Positions 1-8,288 are shown, counted from the first letter of the stretch. The stretch: DNA of 22,228 bases from Desulfosporosinus sp. UBA5188 (GCA_002413075.1 DHWG01000064.1:16963-39190), one strand, 5' to 3'. Notes: generated by a model not told the origin, from the sequence alone. Numbers and translations: made by a program.

Positions 1-24
1 TTGCCTTTGCCTTTGCCTTTGCCC
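1..24. repeat. Hexanucleotide tandem repeat at window edge
   Basis: Four copies of a TTGCCT unit, the last one ending in C instead of T, open the window and probably continue to its left. No reading frame uses them here, and they lie beyond the terminator of the two-component operon. Only the repeat itself is visible, and no function can be assigned. Confidence 0.7.
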
Positions 25-39
25 TAATCTTAGTTTATA

Positions 40-81
40 AAAAGTGGTGGCCTTATATCAGTACATAAGGTCACCACTTTT
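40..81 (-). terminator. Rho-independent terminator of the kinase/regulator operon
   Basis: AAAAGTGGTG (40-49) pairs with CACCACTTTT (72-81) and CCTTAT (51-56) with ATAAGG (65-70). One G/T position lies between the two stems, and the loop is 8 nt. Read on the minus strand, the right side of the stem runs into CTTTTTATAAAC, a reasonable U-tract. It lies about 50 nt past the ancestral stop of the response regulator at 131 and so closes that operon. Confidence 0.8.
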
Positions 82-82
82 G

Positions 83-98
83 TATGACAAAAGTCATA
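83..98. other. Small perfect hairpin beside the terminator
   Basis: TATGAC (83-88) and GTCATA (93-98) are perfect inverted arms around an AAAA loop. It sits between the response-regulator stop and the main terminator stem. It may be part of the 3' end structure, but nothing more can be said. Confidence 0.4.
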
Positions 99-130
99 TT
101 GTGCCATCATCTAAATGCTTTTCAAATCCA

Positions 131-762
131 TTATGCTTTGCCGCCGTTAAGATAGTAAATAGCGACCTGCGTTCTATGTTCAAGGCCAGTCTTATTAAGA
201 ATAGACGTTATATAGTTTTAGCCGTACCCTCCGAGATGAAAAGTTGTTTTGCGATCTCCCGATTGGAGAGTCCTTTAGCAATCAACTTCATAATCCCTAA
301 CTCTCGTTCCGAGAACAACGATGTGTTAATGAACTTTCGCTTCCTTGTGCCTAGCCCTTCAATGAGTTTACCCAAAACAACATCCTGCATGACGGTGTTC
401 CCACTATGAACCCAACGGATGGCTGACTTAATCTTGTCCGGAGGAGTGTCCTTTAAAAGATAGCCCTTGGCTCCATATTTTACAGCTTCCGTGATGAATT
501 CTTCATCATCGAAGGTGGTCAAAATCAAGGGTTTCGTCTGAGTTTTGGCGCAGATCTCCCGAGTGGCTACAACCCCATTCATCACGGGCATTCGAATATC
601 TAGGAGGGCAACGTCAACGAGGTTTTGGATACAAAATTCCACCGCCTCTAGACCATTTCCCACGCAGGCCACGATGTCGAATTCCTGGTCTAGACTCAGG
701 ATTATCTTCAAGCCTTCCCGAATGAGGGCATCATCATCGGCAATCAGTAGTTTAATCACCAC
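131..762 (-). pseudogene. NarL/LuxR-family response regulator, frameshifted in the HTH
   Basis: This is a two-component response regulator with an N-terminal receiver domain (acidic D9-D10, phospho-acceptor D55 in LLDIRMP, conserved T82/T83 and K104) and a C-terminal LuxR-type HTH starting at FSERELGIMKLIAKGLSNREIA. It starts at GTG (760-762), one base after the kinase stop, so the two genes are coupled. The open frame ends at 208 after SEGTAKTI, inside the recognition helix. The next frame, with no gap, reads TSILNKTGLEHRTQVAIYYL and five more residues to a TAA at 131, exactly the missing end of a LuxR HTH. One lost T near 210-217 (expected AAA ACT TAT ATA ACG) explains this, and the restored protein would be 210 residues. 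As written, the product could be phosphorylated but should not bind DNA. The lesion is either real or a consensus error. Confidence 0.88.
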
Positions 763-763
763 A

Positions 764-1873
764 CTACTCTACCTCCATAGGCAAAAGCGTTATCACGGAA
801 AAGCCCTTAGAACCGTCAACAACAACTTTACCACCAATTCTCCCACTTCGTTCTTCCATTCCGCAGATTCCCAGTCCCTTCTTGACGATAAATGCCCCAT
901 GGCCGTTATCGCTAACTTCGGCTTTCACGAACTTATTTAGAACCTCTATTTTTAAGGAGATCATGGTAGCACCCGAATATTTAAGGGCGTTAGTCAAAGA
1001 CTCTCCAAGGTTGTCCGTGATCACCTTCCACTGGATTGGGACAATACGTTCCAAGTTCCCCGAATACACTAAGGACGTCTTCAAATGGTTATTCACCGTA
1101 AATTCGTCTAACAGCACCTTCACCCTGTTAATCCCTAATTGTTCGACAGCGGGTGTAATATTTCTCAAGGCAGCTCGGATGTTCTCCATACCCTCTCTCA
1201 AAACAGAGATGACGTTTTGGATAATGTCCCTTGTTTTACTCTGATCTCTTTCGACTAGAAGTCCAGCCGCCTCCAGTTGAATTAAGCTTCCGGCTATCGC
1301 ATGCCCTACTCGATCATGGATCTCTTGCGCGATACTATGTCGTTCCTCCAATTGTGATAGGACATTAAGTTGACGTTGGAAATCAAGATCATGATCAAAT
1401 TGGTAGGTTAACAAATAGACCTTTTCTCTAAGTTCATCATTGACCTCTCTAAGCCCTTTAATGGAGTGTTTGGAATTATGAGCCAGGTGGTAGACTAAGT
1501 AGCTAAAACTACAAACCAATAGATAGAGCGCTAATCCATCCTTGTTTATCAGCAATAACGGAGTAGCCGCTATCAACAACGGTAACCACCATCCAAGAGT
1601 CGACAAAAACAAGAACTCGAAAATATTGATCGGAAGTAGCAAGATTAATAGAGCGTTAATATCAACGAAACCATAAATTATGACGCTAATAGAGACGAGT
1701 AACAATCCCTTTTTCAAGAGGTCTGATTTAACAATGTACAAACCTGTATTCACAGAAACATAAATTAGAATACATAGTACAACTGCCGTCGTATTGCGTA
1801 TTTCATGACCGGCGTACACTAAAATATAATAGGCTAAAATAATGAGCTTATTTAGGATTAACCAATTTTCCAT
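764..1873 (-). CDS. Sensor histidine kinase, HisKA_3 (NarX/LiaS/DesK) type
   Basis: A membrane sensor kinase that should autophosphorylate and pass phosphate to the adjacent response regulator. With the ATG at 1871-1873 it has 369 residues. Residues about 5-130 hold several hydrophobic segments with no large extracellular domain. A short coiled linker (about 140-175) follows. The HisKA_3 dimerisation box contains EIHDRVGH with phospho-acceptor H186. The HATPase part has an N-box at DNLGESLTNALKYSG (288-301), a G1 box DNGHG (322-326) and a G2 box GLGICGMEER (333-342). A longer frame opens with GTG at 1921, but the ATG at 1873 has AAGGAG about 9 nt upstream, and the extension merely overlaps the tail of the upstream membrane gene. 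The few extracellular residues suggest it senses the membrane or a lipid/antibiotic signal, as LiaS and DesK do; that is inference. Confidence 0.9.
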   Translation of the reverse strand: MENWLILNKLIILAYYILVYAGHEIRNTTAVVLCILIYVSVNTGLYIVKSDLLKKGLLLVSISVIIYGFVDINALLILLLPINIFEFLFLSTLGWWLPLLIAATPLLLINKDGLALYLLVCSFSYLVYHLAHNSKHSIKGLREVNDELREKVYLLTYQFDHDLDFQRQLNVLSQLEERHSIAQEIHDRVGHAIAGSLIQLEAAGLLVERDQSKTRDIIQNVISVLREGMENIRAALRNITPAVEQLGINRVKVLLDEFTVNNHLKTSLVYSGNLERIVPIQWKVITDNLGESLTNALKYSGATMISLKIEVLNKFVKAEVSDNGHGAFIVKKGLGICGMEERSGRIGGKVVVDGSKGFSVITLLPMEVE

Positions 1874-1886
1874 TTGTATTAACTCC

Positions 1887-2213
1887 TTAATGACGTGGTG
1901 CCCATAACATGATTGATACACCGACTAGGCAGATCTAAGCCCCTATCCAATCGTAAGTATCCGGGACTTTCTTATCAATTCCCCAACCCCATAAAAGCGC
2001 TAGAATTATAAAAACCCCACCATAAGCAGAATACACCCGACCGAAATTCGGAAATTTCTGCAACGTCGGTATGATACCGTAAACAGTTAGAATAAGTCCC
2101 CCAATAATTCCATACCACAATGGCCTCGCTTCTCTAAGCCAAAGCCAGATCAAGTAGCCCCCACCTATTTCAGCCAAACCAGCAAGTACAAATAGCACAA
2201 TAGCCTTAATCAT
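1887..2213 (-). pseudogene. ynfA: UPF0060 / YnfA-family membrane protein with in-frame TAG
   Basis: A small four-helix integral membrane protein of the UPF0060 (YnfA/YfjF) family, related to small multidrug resistance transporters. Signatures are the GRVYSAYGG motif and the YDWIGA segment before the last helix. Translation stops at a TAG (1935-1937) after 92 residues. The same frame continues with ICLVGVSIMLWAPRH and a TAA at 1887-1889, giving 108 codons, the length of E. coli YnfA. The TAG sits where a leucine codon is expected (TTG to TAG is one base). The restored stop overlaps the AAGGAG of the kinase gene, a typical coupled arrangement, which supports 1887 as the original end. The truncated product lacks its fourth helix. 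TAG also ends several intact genes here (kinase, araD, galK, galT, CAP protein), so it is an ordinary stop in this genome. Confidence 0.85.
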
Positions 2214-2367
2214 CCTATATTCACAGCCTTCTGTTCATCAACTGAACTTATATTAATCTCTATCCCCTATTTCTTCATCTTCGATGAAATCCGTTGAATC
2301 CCTCCACACTCATAAATTTAATTTCAGTTAAACTACCTAAACTAGACCTATGGTGATATGGCATCGT

Positions 2368-2404
2368 GAAAATAGGCCGGAAGCATTGCTTCCAGCCTAT
2401 TTTC
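2368..2404 (-). terminator. Terminator after araA
   Basis: GAAAATAGGC (2368-2377) pairs with GCCTATTTTC (2395-2404). After one C/A mismatch, GGAAGC pairs with GCTTCC around an ATT loop. It lies 57 nt past the araA stop and ends the long ara transcript before ynfA. The T-rich arm ends suit rho-independent termination, although the U-tract is short and part of the stem. Confidence 0.75.
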
Positions 2405-2460
2405 TCAGTTTCAAAATAAGAGTATTTTAAGTATTTAAAATCAGTTACATTTAATAGGGC

Positions 2461-3963
2461 TCACTTACCGCTGCCATTAAGTTTCCAAGCAAGATCGTTC
2501 CAGCGTAATTCATTACGGAAAGCCAACAGATTCGTGTCCTTGTTAATTAAGAGACATTCAATGCCCGCCATTTCAGACCAATCCACCAATTGTTCAGCCG
2601 TGACATTGAAGGAAAAACACGTGTGATGGGCGCCACCGGCCCGGATCCAGGCTTCAGCCGCCTCTTTAAGATTAGGCTTGGGTTTCCAAAGAACTCTGGC
2701 AACTGGTAACTTGGGCAGTGGATACGGTGATTTTACAGCCTCTACTTCATTCACTATGAGACGAAAACGTCCTCCCATATCAATAAGTGACGCACAAACT
2801 GCTGGACCCGTGCCCCCATCAAAGACCAACCTTGCCGGATCAGCTTTTCCGCCAATAGACAGCGGATGCACTTCAATTCGGGGACGAGTTGCCGCAATGG
2901 AGGGGCAGATTTCAAGCATGTGAGCTCCAAGGATCATTTCGTTGCCTGCTTCTAGATGGTAGGTGTAATCTTCCATGAGGGAGGTTCCTTTTCCTTCAGC
3001 CATGATCTTCATGATACGCACTAAAGCGGCTGTTTTCCAGTCGCCTTCAGCACCGAAGCCATAACCAGCAGCCATCAGACGCTGGGCTGCCAGACCAGGA
3101 AGCTGTTTCATACCATTCAAATCTTCAAAGGTTGTGGTGAAAGCACTAAAACCACCTTCTAGTAAAAAGCCTTTTATAGCGAGCTCGATCCGAGCTTGTT
3201 CTCGAACAGACTCACGGTACGGGCCCTCTTCTCTAGCTTCTGGAGCCATTTCATAGAGTGTCTCATAGTCTTCTAGCAGGTGGTTTACTTCTGCGTCAGA
3301 GACACTGTTAATATATCTAACTAAATCCCCGACACCATACCCGCTAACGGACCAGCCAAATTTAATCTGGGCTTCTACCTTGTCGCCTTCTGTTACCGCC
3401 ACTTCTCTCATATTATCGCCAAAACGAGCCACCTTTAGATGGCGGCCTTGTGTGAGAGCAACCGCCGTGTGCATCCAAGCACCGGTTCTTTGGCGCACCT
3501 CAGGGTCCTCCCAGAACCCAACCACTACTTTCCGCGGGATACGCAGGCGAGCACCGATAAAGCCGTATTCACGGTCACCATGAGCCGATTGATTTAAATT
3601 CATGAAATCCATATCAATACTACCCCACGGCAGATCACGATTAAACTGAGTGTGCAGATGTAACAGTGGTTTGTTTAACTCAGTTAGGCCCGCAATCCAC
3701 ATTTTGGCCGGTGAAAATGTGTGCATCCACGTAATGAGACCTGCACAAGAATCATCGGCGTTTGCCTCCAGACACAACTTTCGTATACCTTCCGATGTTT
3801 TCAAAACTGCCTTGAATTCGATGTGATAAGGGATGGCTGTATCGTTATTTAAACCCGCCGTCATCAACCTTGAATGATCTTCAACCTTTTGAAGCACTTC
3901 AGGTCCATACAATTCCTGGCTTCCCGTCACAAACCAAAAGACCAGCTTTTTAAGTTCTAACAT
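2461..3963 (-). CDS. araA: L-arabinose isomerase
   Basis: Cytosolic, Mn-dependent interconversion of L-arabinose and L-ribulose, the first step of arabinose catabolism. Counting from the second ATG (3961-3963) gives 500 residues. The metal and catalytic residues then fall at E306 (FGAEGDW), E331 (LMEDYTYH), H348 (LGAHMLE) and H447 (GGAHHTCFSFN), matching the known positions in bacillary AraA. An ATG two codons upstream (3969) has its GGAG only 2 nt away, while the chosen ATG has 8 nt, so the downstream start is preferred. It is the last gene of the araB-araD-araM-araA set, 40 nt after araM, and is followed by a terminator. No lesion was seen. Confidence 0.97.
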   Translation of the reverse strand: MLELKKLVFWFVTGSQELYGPEVLQKVEDHSRLMTAGLNNDTAIPYHIEFKAVLKTSEGIRKLCLEANADDSCAGLITWMHTFSPAKMWIAGLTELNKPLLHLHTQFNRDLPWGSIDMDFMNLNQSAHGDREYGFIGARLRIPRKVVVGFWEDPEVRQRTGAWMHTAVALTQGRHLKVARFGDNMREVAVTEGDKVEAQIKFGWSVSGYGVGDLVRYINSVSDAEVNHLLEDYETLYEMAPEAREEGPYRESVREQARIELAIKGFLLEGGFSAFTTTFEDLNGMKQLPGLAAQRLMAAGYGFGAEGDWKTAALVRIMKIMAEGKGTSLMEDYTYHLEAGNEMILGAHMLEICPSIAATRPRIEVHPLSIGGKADPARLVFDGGTGPAVCASLIDMGGRFRLIVNEVEAVKSPYPLPKLPVARVLWKPKPNLKEAAEAWIRAGGAHHTCFSFNVTAEQLVDWSEMAGIECLLINKDTNLLAFRNELRWNDLAWKLNGSGK

Positions 3964-4003
3964 AATCATCTCTCCCCCCGTGTCTCATTTTTTTATTTCC
4001 TGC

Positions 4004-5409
4004 CTAAACAAACACCACTGAATCATCGAGCGAAGCGGGTTCGCTATAGTAAATACCGGTTATATGATTAGCCGCCTCTTCTAGCAGGCCCACATCTTCA
4101 AGCAGCTGCAAAACGCCATAACGCTTGCGTATATCTTTCGCCGCAATCAAGCTATCCCTGAAAGTTTCTCGATCAAGGCCTAATTGTTGAGGCGTGTCGA
4201 TAGCGCCTGCTATTTTTAGAGTATCCCTAATCGCCTCAGGTTCCGGTACCAATAAACGAGATAGTTTGATGAGCTCCTTCCAATGAGTCTTAATTCTTAC
4301 CATATTGCCTTTTCGTTCAAGTTCATCGAAACTAAGTGAGCCTTCTTTAAAGGAAATAATTGTGGGGGCACTTCTCCCGTAAACCTTCGTAAGATGGCCC
4401 TTCCATTGGTCTTTATCTAAATTGAGGTATTTCCCAGATTCAAACACCTTTTCAATATCTAGCGTTCTCAAATATTTATAAGCTTCGGCGATGATCCCGA
4501 CCCCAACGCCCACGTTATTGCCATGCAACCAGGGTGTTGTCTTGCCACGATTCATGGTCATCATTTCCCAGCAGTGGGATAGGTGGTGTTCTTCACCGGA
4601 TGCAGGCCTTGAAACACCGACCATTCCAATAGCTAAGCCCGAAAGTATTAAGGCCTCCGTTAAGCTTTCTATCGTATTATTTTCTCTCAAGTGCAGTCTC
4701 TCAGCAACCATCTCACATTTTCCCACGGCCGTACGCACTAGTTTCTCAACGGTCTCGCAAAAATACTCTTCCTGTAAGACATGGGCAAGGTGCCAATCTG
4801 CTAGGGCCGTATATTTTCCTAAAATATCACCCAGTCCAGCCCGTAACATAGGCATGGGTGCCGCTTTCATAATATCGAGGTCCGCGACGATCGCTAAGGG
4901 ATAAACCGCCTCAAAGGTTGTTTTAACGCCATCCACAATCAGCGGAGAAACCACTGAAGCATAGCCGTCCATTGAAGGAGCTGTCCCAACGATTACATAG
5001 GGTATGTGTAGTTTAGAACTTAAGAACCTAGCCATGTCATTAATGGTTCCGAGCCAATTCCAACGATCAGGGACGTATCCTCAGGGATCTCCACGAGAAG
5101 TCTTCCAAGGGCTCTTTCATTGGGAACTAAAGGGTCTTCCGAGAATATATAGCGACTGAGTTTAAAATCATCTTGTAACAAGTCCTCGACCTTTTCTCCA
5201 GCAACTTTAAAAGTGTTCTGATCTTCGATGAGAAATAGTTTCTTTGCTTCAAAGGCCTTCAGCAGGATTGGTAGTTCATCCAAGACACCTTGACCCATCC
5301 TAATGACTTGAATATCAACCTTATGCGACCGACCACAAGGACACTTATAATTGAGTCCCGCCAACGCTTCTAAGTTCAGACTGAACAAGCTCTCCACACT
5401 ATTGTCCAT
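4004..5409 (-). pseudogene. araM: sn-Glycerol-1-phosphate dehydrogenase (AraM/EgsA), frameshifted
   Basis: An NAD(P)H-dependent dehydrogenase of the iron/zinc alcohol-dehydrogenase fold. In Bacillus, AraM reduces DHAP to glycerol-1-phosphate and sits in the ara operon. Two frames together make one protein. The front (to about 5050) ends at LIVGIGS and then drifts into a stop at 5020. The back continues in the next frame with GTIND-MARFLSSKLHIPYVIVGTAPSMDGYAS. A single missing G (TCG GGA ACC expected, TCGGAACC seen, at 5049-5050) restores GIGSGTIND, the dinucleotide-binding motif, and a protein of about 468 residues. The metal ligands are intact in the rear half: D in SMDGYAS and H in EEHHLSH and WLHGNN. 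The N-terminus has a CPCGRSH motif. The ATG at 5409 overlaps the araD stop by 11 nt; an ATG at 5427 is possible. As written, the enzyme is split at its cofactor site and should be inactive. Confidence 0.88.
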
Positions 5410-6085
5410 AATAAGCAAGGACACCATGCTTTCTCAGAAAATGTTTATCGAGCAAAGCCTGATCCATTGGCTTTATACTTGGCGTCAGCGAGCAGGTCGT
5501 ATAAGCCATCATGGCAACTTCTTCCAGTACGACAGAATTATGCACGGCTTCTAGAGCCTCTTTTCCCCAAGTAAACGGTCCATGATTGTTGACCAGCACG
5601 CCTGGCATAAACATTGGATTCTCACCTAAGAACGTTTCTACGATGACTTCTCCCGTTTGCTTTTCATAGTCACCCTTTATCTCTTCAGACGTCATCTTTC
5701 GAGTGCACGGTATTTCTCCATAGAAATAGTCTGCATGAGTGGTTCCCAGGGCTGGAATTCCTTTGCCCGCTTGGGCCCAACTTGTCGCCCATCTTGAATG
5801 AGTATGAGCGACACCACTTACTTGCTTAAAGTTTCTATAGATCACCAGATGAGTGGCGGTATCGGATGAAGGCTTTAACCGTCCTTCAACTTGATTTCCA
5901 TCCAGATCGACGACCACCAGATCTTCCATTTTAAGGTCTTCGTAGGGAACACCACTGGGTTTAATGACAATAAGACCACTCTGGCGATCAATGCCGCTGA
6001 CATTTCCCCAGGTATAAGTTACGAGACTTTTTTTAGGAAGCTCTAGGTTGGCTTCAAGGACCGATCTTTTCAGTTCTTCTAGCAT
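5399..6085 (-). CDS. araD: L-ribulose-5-phosphate 4-epimerase
   Basis: A class II aldolase-fold zinc enzyme that converts L-ribulose-5-P to D-xylulose-5-P and so feeds arabinose into the pentose phosphate pathway. It has 228 residues, the usual length. Zinc ligands appear as H94 and H96 (GVAHTHSRWA) and H168 (VNNHGPF), with D75 and the PSGV substrate loop near residue 43. AAAGGAG about 10 nt before the ATG supports this start. The upstream gap to araB holds a long tetranucleotide repeat. The end overlaps the araM start, so translation of araD and araM is probably coupled. Confidence 0.97.
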   Translation of the reverse strand: MLEELKRSVLEANLELPKKSLVTYTWGNVSGIDRQSGLIVIKPSGVPYEDLKMEDLVVVDLDGNQVEGRLKPSSDTATHLVIYRNFKQVSGVAHTHSRWATSWAQAGKGIPALGTTHADYFYGEIPCTRKMTSEEIKGDYEKQTGEVIVETFLGENPMFMPGVLVNNHGPFTWGKEALEAVHNSVVLEEVAMMAYTTCSLTPSIKPMDQALLDKHFLRKHGVLAYYGQ

Positions 6086-6114
6086 CTTCTATTAACTCCT
6101 TTAAAGTCTACTCT

Positions 6115-6238
6115 CGAACCAACGAACGAACTAACTAACAAACCAACAAGCCAACGAACCAACAAGCCAACGAACTAACTAACGAACGAACCAACAAACC
6201 AACAAACCAACAAGCCAGCCAACGACCTACCGACTCAA
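6115..6238. repeat. Degenerate tetranucleotide repeat between araB and araD
   Basis: About 31 consecutive 4-base units on the plus strand run in one phase with hardly a break: CGAA, CCAA, CTAA, CAAA, CAAG and similar, i.e. mostly CNAA. A 16-base block (CCAACAAGCCAACGAA) occurs twice in tandem. The ara mRNA would read GUUN repeats, rich in G and U, poor in C and almost free of A, starting about 23 nt after the araB stop and ending about 10 nt before the araD Shine-Dalgarno. No frame is conserved and no hairpin is evident. It may be an unstructured spacer or a slippage-prone tract. Confidence 0.85.
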
Positions 6239-6260
6239 CCCATCAAATGACCCGCTAACT

Positions 6261-7934
6261 TCACTTACTTACAGCGGCTTTAATCTTCTTGAGTCTTTTC
6301 ATGACATCATTGGTGCCACGTCCGAAGTAATCATGGAGCAAATTGTATTCTTCGTAGAGTAAATCATACGTTTTCACATTGTCTATATTGGGTTTATAAT
6401 AGCCTTCTTTTACTTGTCCCATGTACTTTGCTGCCTCAACAATGGTGTCATAGCCGCCCTTTTCTTGTCCTGCAACTACGGCACCAAACATCGCGGAACC
6501 GAGAGCTGGAGTTTGAGCTGATGCCGATATTCTAATTTCTCTGTTCGTTACATCGGCATAGATCTGCATCATGAGCTTATTTTTCTCAGCTATCCCACCC
6601 GCTGCATATAATCCATCAATAGGAACGCCGTTTTTCTCAAAGGTTTCAATGATCTTCTTGGTTCCATAGGCTGTTGCTTCTATTAACGCCCTATAGATCT
6701 CCTCAGGTTTTGTTAAAAGCGTGCACCCTAAAATCATTCCGGTGAGGTCAACATCTACCAAAACGGATCTATTGCCATTCCACCAGTCTAAGGCAATCAG
6801 TCCACTTTCTCCAACTTGGAGTTTTCCCGCTTTTTCTGTTAATAACTCATGAATATCTAAGCCTTTCGCTTCAGCCTCGTTGGTAAAGCTAGCAGGCACA
6901 CAATTTTCTACAAACCATTCGAAATGGTCTCCAACGCAAGATTGACCGGCTTCATAGCCCAGTAAGCCTGGTATGATTCCATCTTCAACCACACCGCACA
7001 TACCCGGAACTAGTTTTTCTTCGTTCCCTAGCATGACGTGGCAAGTTGAAGTTCCCATAATCATCAACATTTTGCCGGCCTCCGTCATACCTAAGGCAGG
7101 AACTGAGACGTGAGCATCGACATTCCCGACCGCTACAGGTGTTCCTACCTTCAAGCCCGTTAGTTCTGCAGCTTTAGGTGTAATCTCTCCTGCCTTTGAA
7201 CCGATTGGATAGATGTCTGTGCTAAGTTTCTCTTCAACTAGGTTTTCAAGCTTTGGATGAAGCGCCTTGAAGAACTCTTTGGAGGGGTATCCAGCTTGTT
7301 TGTGCCAGATTGCTTTATACCCTGCTGTGCAGCTATTTCTTTTTTCTTCTCCCGTGAGTTGAAAGACGACCCAATCCGTGGCTTCCATAAACCGATCGGC
7401 CAAATCATAGATGTCTGGAGCCTCATGAACGATTTGAAATATCTTAGGGATCATCCATTCTGAAGATATTTTACCCCCATAGAGTTTAAGGAAGTCCTCT
7501 CCTCGTTCCTCCGCTATTTTATTCAGCTGATTCGCTTCCTCTTGGGCCGCGTGATGTTTCCAAAGCTTCACATAACTATGAGGCTTTGATTTTAAGTCTT
7601 TGTCAAAGCAAAGTGGCGTGCCATCCTTGTAGGTTGGTAACATGGTACAAGCTGTAAAATCTATCCCAACACCAATGACAGCTTCCGCCTTAACGCCTGA
7701 TTTCTTTAAAACAGCTGGAATCGTTTCACTCAGAACATCTAGATAATCTTGCGGATGTTGCAGGGCCCAATCTGGTTCCAACTTAGTCACACCATCTGGC
7801 AAATATTCATCCATGACACCATGAGGATAAACCTTGACGGCTGTAGCAACCTCTTTCCCAGTTTCTACTTCAACAAGCACGGCTCTGCCTGATTGAGTTC
7901 CGTAATCTACGCCAATAGCATATTTGTGGTTCAT
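6261..7934 (-). CDS. araB: Ribulokinase
   Basis: A FGGY-family carbohydrate kinase that phosphorylates L-ribulose with ATP in the cytosol. It has 557 residues from the ATG at 7932-7934, close to the usual length of about 560. The N-terminal ATP-binding loop DYGTQSGRAV, the catalytic-region segment GNVDAHVSVPALG, the phosphate-binding segment MGTSTCHVML and the C-terminal AAGGIAEKNKLMMQIYADV are all in family order. A TTG three codons upstream (7943) overlaps the Shine-Dalgarno (TAGGAG, 10 nt before the ATG) and is rejected. It stands first in the araB-D-M-A set, 54 nt after a small membrane-protein gene, with no clear promoter in that gap. It is probably transcribed from the chvE promoter. 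Confidence 0.97.
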   Translation of the reverse strand: MNHKYAIGVDYGTQSGRAVLVEVETGKEVATAVKVYPHGVMDEYLPDGVTKLEPDWALQHPQDYLDVLSETIPAVLKKSGVKAEAVIGVGIDFTACTMLPTYKDGTPLCFDKDLKSKPHSYVKLWKHHAAQEEANQLNKIAEERGEDFLKLYGGKISSEWMIPKIFQIVHEAPDIYDLADRFMEATDWVVFQLTGEEKRNSCTAGYKAIWHKQAGYPSKEFFKALHPKLENLVEEKLSTDIYPIGSKAGEITPKAAELTGLKVGTPVAVGNVDAHVSVPALGMTEAGKMLMIMGTSTCHVMLGNEEKLVPGMCGVVEDGIIPGLLGYEAGQSCVGDHFEWFVENCVPASFTNEAEAKGLDIHELLTEKAGKLQVGESGLIALDWWNGNRSVLVDVDLTGMILGCTLLTKPEEIYRALIEATAYGTKKIIETFEKNGVPIDGLYAAGGIAEKNKLMMQIYADVTNREIRISASAQTPALGSAMFGAVVAGQEKGGYDTIVEAAKYMGQVKEGYYKPNIDNVKTYDLLYEEYNLLHDYFGRGTNDVMKRLKKIKAAVSK

Positions 7935-7988
7935 AGTTAACAACTCCTAAGACAATTGTTCGTGACTATTAGAGAAATGATACGTTGA

Positions 7989-8273
7989 TCATAGTAATTT
8001 CAGCCTCAGTAACGTTAATTTTAACGGATAATAAGCTATTAGAAACACGGCTAAAAATATAAGGGGAAGACTACCCGGAATCATGTAAATCGCGCCAAAG
8101 ATGATGCAGAAAATCCCATCAAACCGGGTTATTTTTCGTTCATTCGCGGTAGGATATTTCTTCCTCGCGCTTTCATAAGACATTCGTTGTCCAGGATATT
8201 TACGAAACAGTATTCCATAAATCCCAAGCGCTATAATCACTAATCCAAAGACAATATTACTTGAGGACGACAT
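7989..8273 (-). CDS. Small membrane protein of unknown function
   Basis: A 94-residue protein that I do not recognise. Residues about 7-22 form one hydrophobic segment. A basic, polar stretch (RKYPGQRMSYESARKKYPTANERK) follows. Residues about 52-85 form one long or two short further segments, ending in a basic leucine-rich tail. AAGGGGAG 7 nt before the ATG is a good ribosome site. It lies 15 nt after mmsB and 54 nt before araB, in the same direction, so it is part of the transport/arabinose transcript. It may be an accessory of the importer or an unrelated passenger; only the position argues for a sugar role. Confidence 0.75.
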   Translation of the reverse strand: MSSSSNIVFGLVIIALGIYGILFRKYPGQRMSYESARKKYPTANERKITRFDGIFCIIFGAIYMIPGSLPLIFLAVFLIAYYPLKLTLLRLKLL

Positions 8274-8288
8274 AAACGACTCCCCTTC

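Noticed and set aside
1874..1921. Longer N-terminus for the sensor kinase from a GTG at 1921
   Set aside because: It has no ribosome site and its codons overlap the tail of the YnfA-family gene; the ATG at 1873 has AAGGAG about 9 nt upstream.
2214..2367. Promoter for the ynfA/kinase operon
   Set aside because: AT-rich boxes such as TAATATAAG exist, but no -35/-10 pair with proper spacing could be supported.
7238..7463. Reading frames of about 60-70 codons on either strand inside araB
   Set aside because: Shadows of the well-supported ribulokinase frame with no independent signals; the same holds for other frames inside known genes.
8012..8025. CGTTAA-TT-TTAACG inverted repeat near the end of the 94-residue gene
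   Set aside because: Lies within coding sequence, does not match the operator core well, and is short enough to be chance.
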